DNA from: Clostridia bacterium
GTDB taxonomy: Bacteria > Bacillota > Clostridia > Saccharofermentanales > UBA5734
DNA: 57,466 bases
Reading direction: 5' to 3'
Assembly: GCA_009928985.1 (NCBI GenBank)
Contig: SABL01000003.1
Location: forward strand, 1 to 57,466
Shown here: piece by piece, positions 19,048 to 27,772 of the stretch
How positions within the stretch are numbered: the stretch's first letter is position 1
How the letters are laid out: every line of letters begins with the position of its first letter
Position numbers and translations under genes: made by a program
The notes under the pieces: generated by a model
Seen by the model: only the letters and a program-made list of their open reading frames with translations
Databases searched by the model: none
Told to the model about the DNA's origin: nothing

Positions 19048-20064
19048 ATGGCTGTCACCATCAAGGATGTTGCCCGTGCTGCCGGATTGTCGATCGCGAC
19101 AGTTTCCAAATACATGAATGGCGGCCATGTCCTGGAAAGCAATCGTGCAGCGATCGAGCTAGCCATTGCTTCGCTGGGTTATCGCGTCAATGTCGTCGCC
19201 CGTGGTTTGAAAACGCGCCGCACGATGACGGTCGGCGTCCTGATCCCATCCATCGAGCAGATTTTCAGCACGGAGATCATTGCGGCTGTGGAAAAAAAGC
19301 TCTCAGAAGCTGGCTTTTCCACCATCGTCTGCGATTGCCAGCTCGATGCAGAGCTGGAAAGCCGTAAGATGGAGATCCTCCTGGAAAAACAAGTAGACGG
19401 GATCATCACGATGCCTTTCTCAGGGTCGGCTGAACCGATCCAGAAAGCCATTGACCAGGGCGTTCCTGTTGTCTTGATTGACCGCAAAGTGGAGGGATTA
19501 TCGCTCGACACGGTGCTGGTCGACAATGAAAACCTGGCCTATCAAGCAGTGAGCCGCCTGATTGAGGCTGGCCACCGGCGCATCGGCATCGTGCTGGGGC
19601 CGGAGACCCTCTATACCTCGCAAAGACGCCTCGCGGGCTATCTGGCAGCAATGCAAACACATGGCATCCCGGTTGACCCCGGCCTGATCCACCCAAGTGA
19701 CTACCAGATCGCTGGTGGCCAGGCGGCATTCCTGGCGCTGCTTGAGCGATCCGACCGTCCGACTGCAATTTTCACCACCAATTACGAAACAACGTTCGCC
19801 GCCGGCCTGATGATCAATGAAAAGGGCTTGGCCATTCCCCAGGACTTATCCTGGATTGGCTTTGACAGTCTGAGCATGGCCCAGATTTTCAAGCCGCGAC
19901 TGACGATTGTTGTCCAGCCCATCCGGCAAATCGGCGAGACAGCCGCCCAGCTGATCCTGGAACGAGTGGCCAACGGTTTGGAACTTGCAGCCCGCGAGAT
20001 TATCTTGCCCGGTGCAATGATCGAAGGCTTATCCACAAGGTCCATCCGCAAGTATGCAGATTAA
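19048..20064 (+). CDS. LacI-family transcriptional regulator
   Basis: MAVTIKDVARAAGLSIATVSKYMNGGHVLESNRAAIELAIASLGYRVNVVARGLKTRRT. Confidence 0.95.
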   Translation: MAVTIKDVARAAGLSIATVSKYMNGGHVLESNRAAIELAIASLGYRVNVVARGLKTRRTMTVGVLIPSIEQIFSTEIIAAVEKKLSEAGFSTIVCDCQLDAELESRKMEILLEKQVDGIITMPFSGSAEPIQKAIDQGVPVVLIDRKVEGLSLDTVLVDNENLAYQAVSRLIEAGHRRIGIVLGPETLYTSQRRLAGYLAAMQTHGIPVDPGLIHPSDYQIAGGQAAFLALLERSDRPTAIFTTNYETTFAAGLMINEKGLAIPQDLSWIGFDSLSMAQIFKPRLTIVVQPIRQIGETAAQLILERVANGLELAAREIILPGAMIEGLSTRSIRKYAD

Positions 20065-20133
20065 ATCCGCAAGTTTGCGGATTAGATAAAACCGGGGAAC
20101 TACACCCCCAAGAGTGTCAAAGGAGAAACGACC

Positions 20134-21204
20134 ATGAACCAGATCCCAGAAACAATGCTCGCCGCCTACCTGCCTGGCAACAGCACCGTCGACCTCAAGG
20201 AAGTTGAAATCCCCGAGCCCGGCCATGGCCAGGTTCTGATCCGGACCAAATCCTCGACCATCTGCGGCAGCGACATCCGCGCCATCTACCGCGAGCATCT
20301 CGGCAAAGGTCCGGAAGGCTACCAGAACAAGATCGCCGGCCATGAACCGGCCGGCCAGATCGTCAAATGCGGCCCCGGAATGCGCCGTTTCAAAGAAGGC
20401 GACCGCGTCATCATTTACCACATCAGTGGCTGCGGCATCTGCATGGATTGCCGTCAGGGCTTCATGATCAGCTGCACCAGCCCCCTGCGTGCTGCCTATG
20501 GCTGGCAGCGTGATGGCGGCATGGCACCCTACATCCTGGCAGATGAAAAAGACCTCGTACCACTGCCGGATTCCCTGACCTACACCGATGGCGCCCAGGT
20601 CGCTTGCGGCTTTGGCACCGTTTATGAGGGACTGGAAAAAATCGGCATCTCCGGCAATGACGCAGTGCTCGTCGTCGGTCTCGGCCCAGTCGGCCTGGCC
20701 ACCCTGATGCTGGCCAAATCACTCGGCGCCAACAAGCTGATCGGTGTCGATGTCAACCCGGACCGCTGCCAGCTCGCCCTCGACAAAGGCCTGGCGGACA
20801 CTGTCTTCATCTCCGGCCCGGATACCCTCGCTCAAGTGCTTGAAGCCACCGGCGGCCAAGGCGTGGAACGCGCGATCGACTGCTCCGGCCACACGTCCGG
20901 TCGTCAGCTTGCCATCCGCGCCACCCGCAAATGGGGCCGGATCGCCTTTGTCGGCGAAGGTGGCACCGTTGAGTTCAATCCCAGCCCCGACATGCTCCAT
21001 GACCAGAAGACCATCTACGGCTCCTGGGTCACCAGCATCTGGAAAATGGAAGAGCTCGTCTCCAAAATCGTCCGCTGGGGCATCCACCCGGAAGATCTCG
21101 TCACCCACCGCTTCACATTGGACAAAGCCGACGAAGCTTACGCCCTGATGGCCAGCGGCAATTGCGGCAAAGTTGCCGTTGTTTTCGACGAAGAGGTTAA
21201 GTAA
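20134..21204 (+). CDS. Zinc-dependent medium-chain alcohol/polyol dehydrogenase
   Basis: GHEPAGQIVKCGPGMRRFKEGDRV, GCGICMDCRQGFMISC, VVGLGPVGLATLMLAKSLGANKLIGVDVN. Confidence 0.93.
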   Translation: MNQIPETMLAAYLPGNSTVDLKEVEIPEPGHGQVLIRTKSSTICGSDIRAIYREHLGKGPEGYQNKIAGHEPAGQIVKCGPGMRRFKEGDRVIIYHISGCGICMDCRQGFMISCTSPLRAAYGWQRDGGMAPYILADEKDLVPLPDSLTYTDGAQVACGFGTVYEGLEKIGISGNDAVLVVGLGPVGLATLMLAKSLGANKLIGVDVNPDRCQLALDKGLADTVFISGPDTLAQVLEATGGQGVERAIDCSGHTSGRQLAIRATRKWGRIAFVGEGGTVEFNPSPDMLHDQKTIYGSWVTSIWKMEELVSKIVRWGIHPEDLVTHRFTLDKADEAYALMASGNCGKVAVVFDEEVK

Positions 21205-21369
21205 GCGGTCGCGTTCGCGAGTTGCGAGCTGTGGCTCGCTGCTGATTGCAGCTCAACGCGCGTGATGGGTGGCATTGACGGCGGCATTTGCCACGATTGT
21301 GCCAGACTTGGCGCGGAGGGTGGTGTGATTCCGGCAATTACCACGTCATGCCGAACAGGCGAACCAGTC

Positions 21370-21389
21370 AAATATGTCCAAATATGTCT
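21370..21389 (+). repeat. Tandem 10-bp direct repeat upstream of the leader-A promoter
   Basis: AAATATGTCC AAATATGTCT. Confidence 0.7.
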
Positions 21390-21405
21390 ACAAAGTGAGT
21401 TGGTG

Positions 21406-21434
21406 TTGTCAAAATAGTGCCATTGGCGTATAAT
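21406..21434 (+). promoter_or_regulatory. Sigma-A promoter for leader A / secreted-protein cluster
   Basis: TTGTCA (21406-21411), 17-bp spacer, TATAAT (21429-21434). Confidence 0.75.
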
Positions 21435-21440
21435 AACGAT

Positions 21441-21540
21441 GGACTTTGGATGCTATGATGATCTGGCCTTATTGTGGACGCTTTGGCCAGATATGAGCAA
21501 CTAGCGTAACCGGCTGAAAAGCCGGTTATATTTTTTTTGA
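21441..21540 (+). ncRNA. Structured 5' leader RNA A (candidate riboswitch-like element)
   Basis: GCTA/TAGC closing helix, perfect hairpin ATCTGGCC(21461-21468)-16-nt loop TTATTGTGGACGCTTT-GGCCAGAT(21485-21492), then terminator TAACCGGC-tgaaaa-GCCGGTTA-TATTTTTTTT. Shares its core with leader B at 31.9 kb. Confidence 0.65.
21507..21538 (+). terminator. Intrinsic terminator within leader A, upstream of the CDS
   Basis: TAACCGGCtgaaaaGCCGGTTATATTTTTTTT. Confidence 0.85.
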
Positions 21541-21570
21541 TCGGAGTCATCCTGGACAGGGGGTGTCACG

Positions 21571-22155
21571 ATGAAAGTCAGACGAAGCGTATTGGTCCTT
21601 TTGGTGATCCTTGCCGTTGCCTTGACGTATCAAGTCCAGGCTTTTCTGTCTGCTGAAATCAAGAACAAAACTACGCTCGATGTGACCAATCCGGAGCAGG
21701 CAATTGTTGCTTTCCCGGATGATCTGGTACTTTTTGTCGAACAAACCGTTCAAGTGACCTCAGATGAAAGTGCGCTCACAGAGGAATCTCTTGTGGAAGT
21801 GACTGACGCATCCCACAACGTCGAAATCACAAACCACTCCAGTCGCCTGATGACTGTGCGCATCGAGTGTGACATGGAACAATTGATTATTGATGATCTG
21901 GTTGTCAGCCCGGGTCTGACGGAACGCGCCAGCATCCAGGTCGCCGAAGATCTTGAAAGTGGATTAGCGACCTTGATAATCCATGCCAGCTGGGAAGGTG
22001 GCACGGCGGATATCCGCACGCCGCTGTCGGTGAAAGTCCATCAGATTGAAACATTTGAATCAAAAGGATCAGCTGAACCATCAGATTTAGTGGAAGTGAC
22101 CGAGCAAGGCCTTGAACTTGCAAGTCCAGAAACACTCTCAACCATCGGAGAATAA
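21571..22155 (+). CDS. Secreted protein, TasA/CalY/DUF1102-like (tentative)
   Basis: Signal peptide MKVRRSVLVLLVILAVALTYQVQA followed by FLSAEIKNKTTLDVTNPEQAIVAF. Beta-rich acidic 194-aa protein. Confidence 0.55.
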   Translation: MKVRRSVLVLLVILAVALTYQVQAFLSAEIKNKTTLDVTNPEQAIVAFPDDLVLFVEQTVQVTSDESALTEESLVEVTDASHNVEITNHSSRLMTVRIECDMEQLIIDDLVVSPGLTERASIQVAEDLESGLATLIIHASWEGGTADIRTPLSVKVHQIETFESKGSAEPSDLVEVTEQGLELASPETLSTIGE

Positions 22156-22206
22156 CGTCAGTCAACCTTGCTTGTTGACAGCAGGCCAATCGAAAGTGGA
22201 CGCATT

Positions 22207-23277
22207 ATGGCCAAGATTGTGGTTCCCTTTTTCCACGAAAAAATCTGGATTCCGATTGCCCTTGCAATCCTGAGCCTTGGATTCGCCACCGGAGCCGTCC
22301 GGGCATTCCAACAATCTTCTGTAACTGAACAGACACACGTCACAAACACAATTGTGGAAGATATCCTGCTAGATTATGCAGCTCAGATGCGATCGAGCAC
22401 CTTGTATCCCGATGGTGGAGACTTAGTGGCCAAAGACCTGATCTTGACAGGTCTGCTCGAACAGTTCAACACTCTGTCTGAAGTTAAGATCACGGCGCAA
22501 GAACCTTTGGAGATGGAGCTGCGCAGTGAACTGTCTTATCAGATCCAGACTAAAGACCTGTGGCAGAGCCAGCCGGCCATCATGAGTGTCAAGGTGAGCC
22601 GTTCGGAACCGACAACCCAGGTGACATTGCCTCATGCTGCCCATCTGGATTTCGGTCCAATATACGAATTTATCCATAAGGTTGATGAGGAAACTCAGAT
22701 CCGGGCCAACACCGTGCTCGTCCTCAACCTCCATGTAACAGGCAACTTGTCAGATCTTGAAGGACAGATGGTACATCAGGTGGATCAAGCCATGAGCTTG
22801 CCTTTTGAACTGGCTGCCCCCTATGTTCGATATGTTGGAACACCGGAAAGCAAGGTCAAGTCAACCACCACAACTTTGACAGTAACGTCGGCAACCCAGC
22901 CCGGGTTTCACTTGTTTGGCATCATGGTCCCGCTGCTCCTGGCCAGAATCGCTTTTAGCCTGCTGGCATTGATTGCGATGGGTCTGGCTCTTTTGCTGGT
23001 GTGGCGTCACAGATTGCAGAGGAAAGAGCAGAGGGGCCACTCTTTAGCGTCTGTCCGAAAAGTGGAGAACAAGAACAAAAGCAAAATCCTTACTGTTCCG
23101 ATGCCCTTCAGTCTGGAGCGGGAATGGGCTGTGCCTCTGAACCGTTTGCAGGACTTGGTGACCCTGGCAGAGGACAAGGAAGAAAAAGTCTTCAAATACA
23201 TCGATGCTACAGGCACGACGTACTATTTGATCACACCCACTGTGACGTTTTATTGTGTTGTGCCAAGTTTGCATTGA
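22207..23277 (+). CDS. Membrane-anchored protein, DUF5305-like
   Basis: N-terminal TM, beta-rich external region with VNTIVEDILLDYAAQM..YPDGG, C-terminal TM (LLLARIAFSLLALIAMGLALLLVWRHR) and cytoplasmic tail. Architecture matches DUF5305 proteins that co-occur with S26 signal peptidases. Confidence 0.6.
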   Translation: MAKIVVPFFHEKIWIPIALAILSLGFATGAVRAFQQSSVTEQTHVTNTIVEDILLDYAAQMRSSTLYPDGGDLVAKDLILTGLLEQFNTLSEVKITAQEPLEMELRSELSYQIQTKDLWQSQPAIMSVKVSRSEPTTQVTLPHAAHLDFGPIYEFIHKVDEETQIRANTVLVLNLHVTGNLSDLEGQMVHQVDQAMSLPFELAAPYVRYVGTPESKVKSTTTTLTVTSATQPGFHLFGIMVPLLLARIAFSLLALIAMGLALLLVWRHRLQRKEQRGHSLASVRKVENKNKSKILTVPMPFSLEREWAVPLNRLQDLVTLAEDKEEKVFKYIDATGTTYYLITPTVTFYCVVPSLH

Positions 23278-23318
23278 TGTACTTTTAGCTTGCATGAAGT
23301 CTTGAAGGTAGAATCGTC

Positions 23319-24977
23319 ATGATTCGGATTTTGACAGGTCATGGACCGTTACTGGGTCGTTTAAGGCAAGTGCTGGTCATAGACCGAACCAATCTGGTGC
23401 GTGTCTACCGAACCTGTGCGCTGGTGCTGATTGCCATTGCGTATCTGGCGCGATTCCCCGTCGAACCCCTGGCTTACAAAATGGCTGTTGTCATTTGTCT
23501 GGCGCTGGCTGTCCTCCTGCTGCAGAAGTTGTTTGACCTCTCGAACCAGAAGCCGCGCACACTCCGCTTTTTGGTCCTGGTTGAAATCATTGGCATCGAT
23601 CTCATTCTGCTGTCAACCGGCGGTTTGACCAGCCCGTTCATCTGGTACGCCACCTGTCCGGCCTTGATTGCTTCCGCTTATCTCTCACCTGGATTTGCCT
23701 GGCTGGCGCTGACTTTTTTTCTGGGAACAGGAGTCGGCATCAATTATTTCCTGTTCAATCCCAGCCAGATTACTCTTGGCGACCTGATCCTGAGAAATGC
23801 CCAGCTGATCCTGGTGTTCATTTTGATCAATCTCATGGTTGTGCTTCTTTCTGGTTTGCTGCGAAAGCTGCAGACACTGGAAAAATACCAGGAAGAGGCA
23901 ATGGATACGGTCCTTTCGCTTTACCAGTTCATGGAAGCGTTGAATGCGCATAGCACCCGCGAAGAGCTGTTCTCGGTATTGCCGGCGTACACCGTCAGAC
24001 TGACCCACTGTGAACCATGCATTTTCTGGATCCGGGACAAAGGACAGGTCTATGCATCAAAACAGCTGAGCAAACAGGAACGGTCAGACTTCAAGTCGAT
24101 TTTCCGGCAGCCGCTTCCTGAAAATAAGATGGAGCTGGCCTTGGTCAATGTGAACGGCCAGCTTTACTGGCAGGTACCGATTCAATCTCATGCTGAATAT
24201 TTTGGCCGGATCCTGGCATGCCCCTGGGGTGTCAGCAGCATCGAAAAGGAACAGGCGCAAAAGCTCATTCATTTTATTGCGGACCTGTGCGCGGTGACTT
24301 TGGAACGCTTCAATCTCGAGGCGGTCGCGGACACCTTGCTGGTGCTTGATGAACAAAACCGGATTGCCGGCGAAATCCATGACAGTGTTGCCCAGCGACT
24401 CTTTTGCATCAGTTACGGCTTGCATGGTTTGCTTGGCAAAAAAGAGGACCTGAACAATCCCGAAAGCTTGGCATGTCTGTCAGAGCTCCGGGATACAGCC
24501 CAGGCAGCCATGCGAGAACTGCGACAATCGATTTACCGCTGGAGTACCGCCAAAAACGGACAGGATTATTTCAGGACCGCAATTGAACAATTCCTGGGCG
24601 GACTGCATCGCTTGCATGGTGTCCAGACAAAGTTGAATATATCCAATGATTGCCTGGAAATTCCTGCCCGATATGAAAATGGATTCATCCGCCTGATCCG
24701 TGAAGCCTGCAGCAATGCGATCCGGCATGGTCAATGCCAAAACATCCGGATCGAGCTATGGAACGAGCTCGGCTGGATTCACCTTGCCATTACCGACGAT
24801 GGCAGTGGGTTTGAGGCAGGCACCTTTGCAGCCAGCAGGGGTCTCGGGCTTGCGAATATGAAAAACCTGGCACATGCGTTCAGGGGGACGATATCGATCA
24901 CAAGTGCCATCGGGTCTGGAACAGTCATTGACGTGGTGGTGCCGCTTGTTGACCAAAAAGGAGGAGTCCCGTGCTAA
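23319..24977 (+). CDS. Membrane sensor histidine kinase, NarL/HisKA_3 type
   Basis: N-terminal TMs; H-box RIAGEIHDSVAQRLFCISYGLHGLL; N-box IRLIREACSNAIRHGQ; DDGSGFE and GLGLANMKNLA. Confidence 0.9.
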   Translation: MIRILTGHGPLLGRLRQVLVIDRTNLVRVYRTCALVLIAIAYLARFPVEPLAYKMAVVICLALAVLLLQKLFDLSNQKPRTLRFLVLVEIIGIDLILLSTGGLTSPFIWYATCPALIASAYLSPGFAWLALTFFLGTGVGINYFLFNPSQITLGDLILRNAQLILVFILINLMVVLLSGLLRKLQTLEKYQEEAMDTVLSLYQFMEALNAHSTREELFSVLPAYTVRLTHCEPCIFWIRDKGQVYASKQLSKQERSDFKSIFRQPLPENKMELALVNVNGQLYWQVPIQSHAEYFGRILACPWGVSSIEKEQAQKLIHFIADLCAVTLERFNLEAVADTLLVLDEQNRIAGEIHDSVAQRLFCISYGLHGLLGKKEDLNNPESLACLSELRDTAQAAMRELRQSIYRWSTAKNGQDYFRTAIEQFLGGLHRLHGVQTKLNISNDCLEIPARYENGFIRLIREACSNAIRHGQCQNIRIELWNELGWIHLAITDDGSGFEAGTFAASRGLGLANMKNLAHAFRGTISITSAIGSGTVIDVVVPLVDQKGGVPC

Positions 24978-25621
24978 GTGTGCTGTTGGTGGATGATCAT
25001 CCTCTGGTGCGCCAGGGCTTGAAGGCAGTCCTGTCCCTCGAGCCAGATCTGGCTATTGTGGGTGAGGCGGGCAGCATTGAAGGCGCCTGGTCTCTGATCC
25101 AGGCTCAAAGGCCAGACTTGATTCTTCTGGATATCCGCCTCGACCAGGAGAACGGGCTGACCATCCTGGATCGTTGCCAGAACGAACATCTGGCAAGCAA
25201 GTTTCTTGTCCTGACGTCTTCAACAACTGCCAGTGATTTTGAATCTGCCCGAGCCTCAGGGGCGTCAGGCTATGTGCTCAAGGATGCCCTGCCGGAAGAG
25301 CTGGTCTTTGCCATCCGCCTGATCGGACAAGGTCGCAAATATTACGATCCGAAAATTCTGGACCAATGGCTGGAGACACAACGTCATCCGGATCTTGAAG
25401 TTGACTCTCTCAGTGAGCGAGAATGGGATGTGCTTTCAGCGCTGGGCGAGGGGTTGTCGAACAGGGAAATCGCCGAAAAATTATACATCAGCATTTTCAC
25501 CGTCAAGAAACACGTCAGTCAAATCTTGGCCAAATTGAGCCTTGCTGACCGGACACAGGCAGCCCTGTATGCCTTGTCCCGGCAAATGGACAATCAAATG
25601 GATGTGACCAGCAAACACTGA
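24971..25621 (+). CDS. LuxR/NarL-family response regulator
   Basis: LLVDDHPLVRQGL, LILLDIRL, HTH LSEREWDVLSALGEGLSNREIAEKLYISIFTVKKHVSQILAKL. Confidence 0.93.
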   Translation: MLSVLLVDDHPLVRQGLKAVLSLEPDLAIVGEAGSIEGAWSLIQAQRPDLILLDIRLDQENGLTILDRCQNEHLASKFLVLTSSTTASDFESARASGASGYVLKDALPEELVFAIRLIGQGRKYYDPKILDQWLETQRHPDLEVDSLSEREWDVLSALGEGLSNREIAEKLYISIFTVKKHVSQILAKLSLADRTQAALYALSRQMDNQMDVTSKH

Positions 25622-25655
25622 AAAAGCCGCTGGTCTGGAAAGATCAGCGGCTTTT
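25621..25655 (+). terminator. Rho-independent terminator after the response regulator
   Basis: AAAAAGCCGCTGgtctggaaagatCAGCGGCTTTT. Confidence 0.85.
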
Positions 25656-25758
25656 GAGGTCAGGGTCTGGATTTGCCCCTTCGCGGAGGCTTACCCGGAG
25701 ACTTGCCCCAAGGATGACCTCGGCCAAGTCTGGAGGATGTCCCCGGGGCCTTGAGCAT

Positions 25759-26337
25759 CTAGGCAATCGCTTCAGCTTTGATGACGACTTCCATGTTGGA
25801 CAAGCCGTTGACAGCAGTATCCCCAACTGTGATCCGCACGCCAATGTCACACGTGCTGCCACTCGTCAATGTCCGCGGCAGGACCACAAACGAACCGGTC
25901 GCATTCTGCCAGCCATTGCCACCGTCACCCATGGACTGGTTCGTTTCGATCGTCACACCGGCAGGTACGCCTGTGACCTTGATTGAAAGCCGGATGTGCT
26001 CGGCAGAACGGTTCTGGATCGCGAACATGCCCGTGTTGGAGGCGCCGCCATTGAACCATTCATAAACGCTGTTGCGTTGCAGGCCATAATTCTGGTCGCC
26101 GCCAAACCAGGGATTGTTGCCGCGGCCGAATTCAAACACCAGGTCGCCACCGTCGAGATAGGCCGTCTGATCGAGATTACCAATGCCTCCCAGCGGGACC
26201 AGGGCCAACAAGGCTGTATTGGTATTCGTGATCTTCAGCTCCGCTGCATTTGTCACCGTAGCTGTGTTGTACGCCATGGAAGCCATCAGGCTGGACACGC
26301 AGAGCAACACAATGACAAGAATCAATTTGCGTTTCAT
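25759..26337 (-). CDS. Secreted DUF1102/TasA-like protein
   Basis: MKRKLILVIVLLCVSSLMASMA|YNTATVTNAAELKITNTNTALLALVPLGG...; ELKITNTNTALLAL block followed by a beta-rich domain. Confidence 0.65.
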   Translation of the reverse strand: MKRKLILVIVLLCVSSLMASMAYNTATVTNAAELKITNTNTALLALVPLGGIGNLDQTAYLDGGDLVFEFGRGNNPWFGGDQNYGLQRNSVYEWFNGGASNTGMFAIQNRSAEHIRLSIKVTGVPAGVTIETNQSMGDGGNGWQNATGSFVVLPRTLTSGSTCDIGVRITVGDTAVNGLSNMEVVIKAEAIA

Positions 26338-26538
26338 GAAACATCCCTCCTAACTGTGAATGTGTTTCCAAATCTAATTATCTGATTTTGGCTCCGGACA
26401 GACAGCGGGCGCAAGGATAGACTTTGCCAGGTCGAGCGAGCCATCAATAAATCGCCCCAGGATGCAGTGCGATAGAACGAAAGAAGGGGCTGCAGTAGAC
26501 TTCGGATCACCCAGACATCCCGCTTGAGGAGTAACTCC

Positions 26539-27639
26539 ATGCGACGCTTAGATCGAGTGATTGATGCTTTCCTGATGATTCTGGCTGCCTTGATCCTGGC
26601 TGCGGCCATTGCCTCGTCTGTCGGGAACAAGCCTTTTCTGTTCACTGCCGTCCGTTCCAACAGCATGTATCCTGTTCTCGAACGCGGAGATCTGGTTCTG
26701 ATCCAGAATCTGGCTCCTGACGAGCCGGTCTTGATGGGTGATCTGGTTATCTTCCGGGCAAAATCCGGAGAACTCGCTTCGCAAGGCTACATTGTGCATC
26801 GGATAACAGGCGGAGATTCGGAAAGTGGCTTTGAGACCAAGGGTGATGGCAACACCTATTCTGACCAGGAAGCAGGCAATCCAAAGATCGACCGTGCTTG
26901 GGTCAGCAGCCGAGTGCTTGTCTGGCAAGGGAAACCAGCCCATGTTCCATTGCTTGGTTTTTTTCCTGTCTGGCTGGAAAGGCTTGAACTCAATCGCATG
27001 ATCCTGCCGGTGATCGCCTTTGCCTTGGCTTTGATCGTGGTTACAGGGGAATTTCGCAAGCCAAGGCGGAAGGCCAGAAAGAAGAAGGCCGCCCTGGCCC
27101 GGCCGCTGGTCTTTGTAACAAGCGGCCTGACCTTGTCGATACTCATGGCCGCGACCATGATGGCGGCATCTGAACGTGTGACCTATCTTTATGAAGTCAC
27201 AGCTGATCAACGCGGCGCGATGCTCGGCAGCAGCGCCGGGATTCTCCTGGTTGGCGATGAACTCGATCAACCACTGGCAGACCTGGAAAACAATGGGTTT
27301 CTGCCTGTTTTGGTGACGATTGTCTCAGATGATGATCAATTGTCCTTCAGCCATCCTCTGCAGGTTCTGGGACGTGGTAGCCACATCAACACAAAGGTCC
27401 ATCTGCTCGCTCAAGCACCAGGCATCTATCATTCCAAGATCCAGATTGGCCTGTTTTACCAGCTCCTTCCCAGTATCCTGATCTATCAGCTGGCCAGGAT
27501 CAGCTACTGGCTGGCACTGTCGGTGGTCGCACTGATACCGGGCCTGCCATTGCTGCTCTTTCCCTGGCTGGACAGAACGATGCGGCACACGGTGGTACGT
27601 GTCCTGCGCAAGAAAACTCGCCAGGTTCTTCGGCTTTGA
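26539..27639 (+). CDS. Signal peptidase I, ER/archaeal S26B (SipW-like) type, with a long C-terminal extension
   Basis: AVRSNSMYPVLERGDLVLIQN (catalytic Ser box), GYIVHRI (His in place of Lys), FETKGDGN. About 200 further residues with additional TMs. A TTG at 26524 is an alternative start. Confidence 0.88.
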   Translation: MRRLDRVIDAFLMILAALILAAAIASSVGNKPFLFTAVRSNSMYPVLERGDLVLIQNLAPDEPVLMGDLVIFRAKSGELASQGYIVHRITGGDSESGFETKGDGNTYSDQEAGNPKIDRAWVSSRVLVWQGKPAHVPLLGFFPVWLERLELNRMILPVIAFALALIVVTGEFRKPRRKARKKKAALARPLVFVTSGLTLSILMAATMMAASERVTYLYEVTADQRGAMLGSSAGILLVGDELDQPLADLENNGFLPVLVTIVSDDDQLSFSHPLQVLGRGSHINTKVHLLAQAPGIYHSKIQIGLFYQLLPSILIYQLARISYWLALSVVALIPGLPLLLFPWLDRTMRHTVVRVLRKKTRQVLRL

Positions 27640-27772
27640 GCAAGTTTGTGGGACTGGTTTTTGGGTATAATCAGTCAAAAGAAGTGAACTCAAAATGCGT
27701 TTGACCAAGTTATGCCTGATGCTAGTCTGGGCAACTGGATCTGAGCGTAAAGCAAGGCAGGAACTTAAACCA

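Noticed and set aside
21451-21459. TGCTATGAT, shared by both leaders, as an extended -10 promoter element
   Set aside because: Possible, but in leader A a better promoter (TTGTCA-17-TATAAT) lies just upstream, and the GCTA also pairs with TAGC downstream. Not excluded for leader B.
21441-21540. Leader A as a canonical c-di-GMP-I (GEMM) riboswitch
   Set aside because: GGACGC is reminiscent, but GGCAAACC, GACGCAAAGC and the GNRA tetraloop/receptor are absent. Kept as unknown pending an Rfam scan.
26334-26666. 110-aa minus-strand ORF overlapping the peptidase gene start
   Set aside because: No motif, overlaps a well-supported plus-strand gene and the divergent promoter region.
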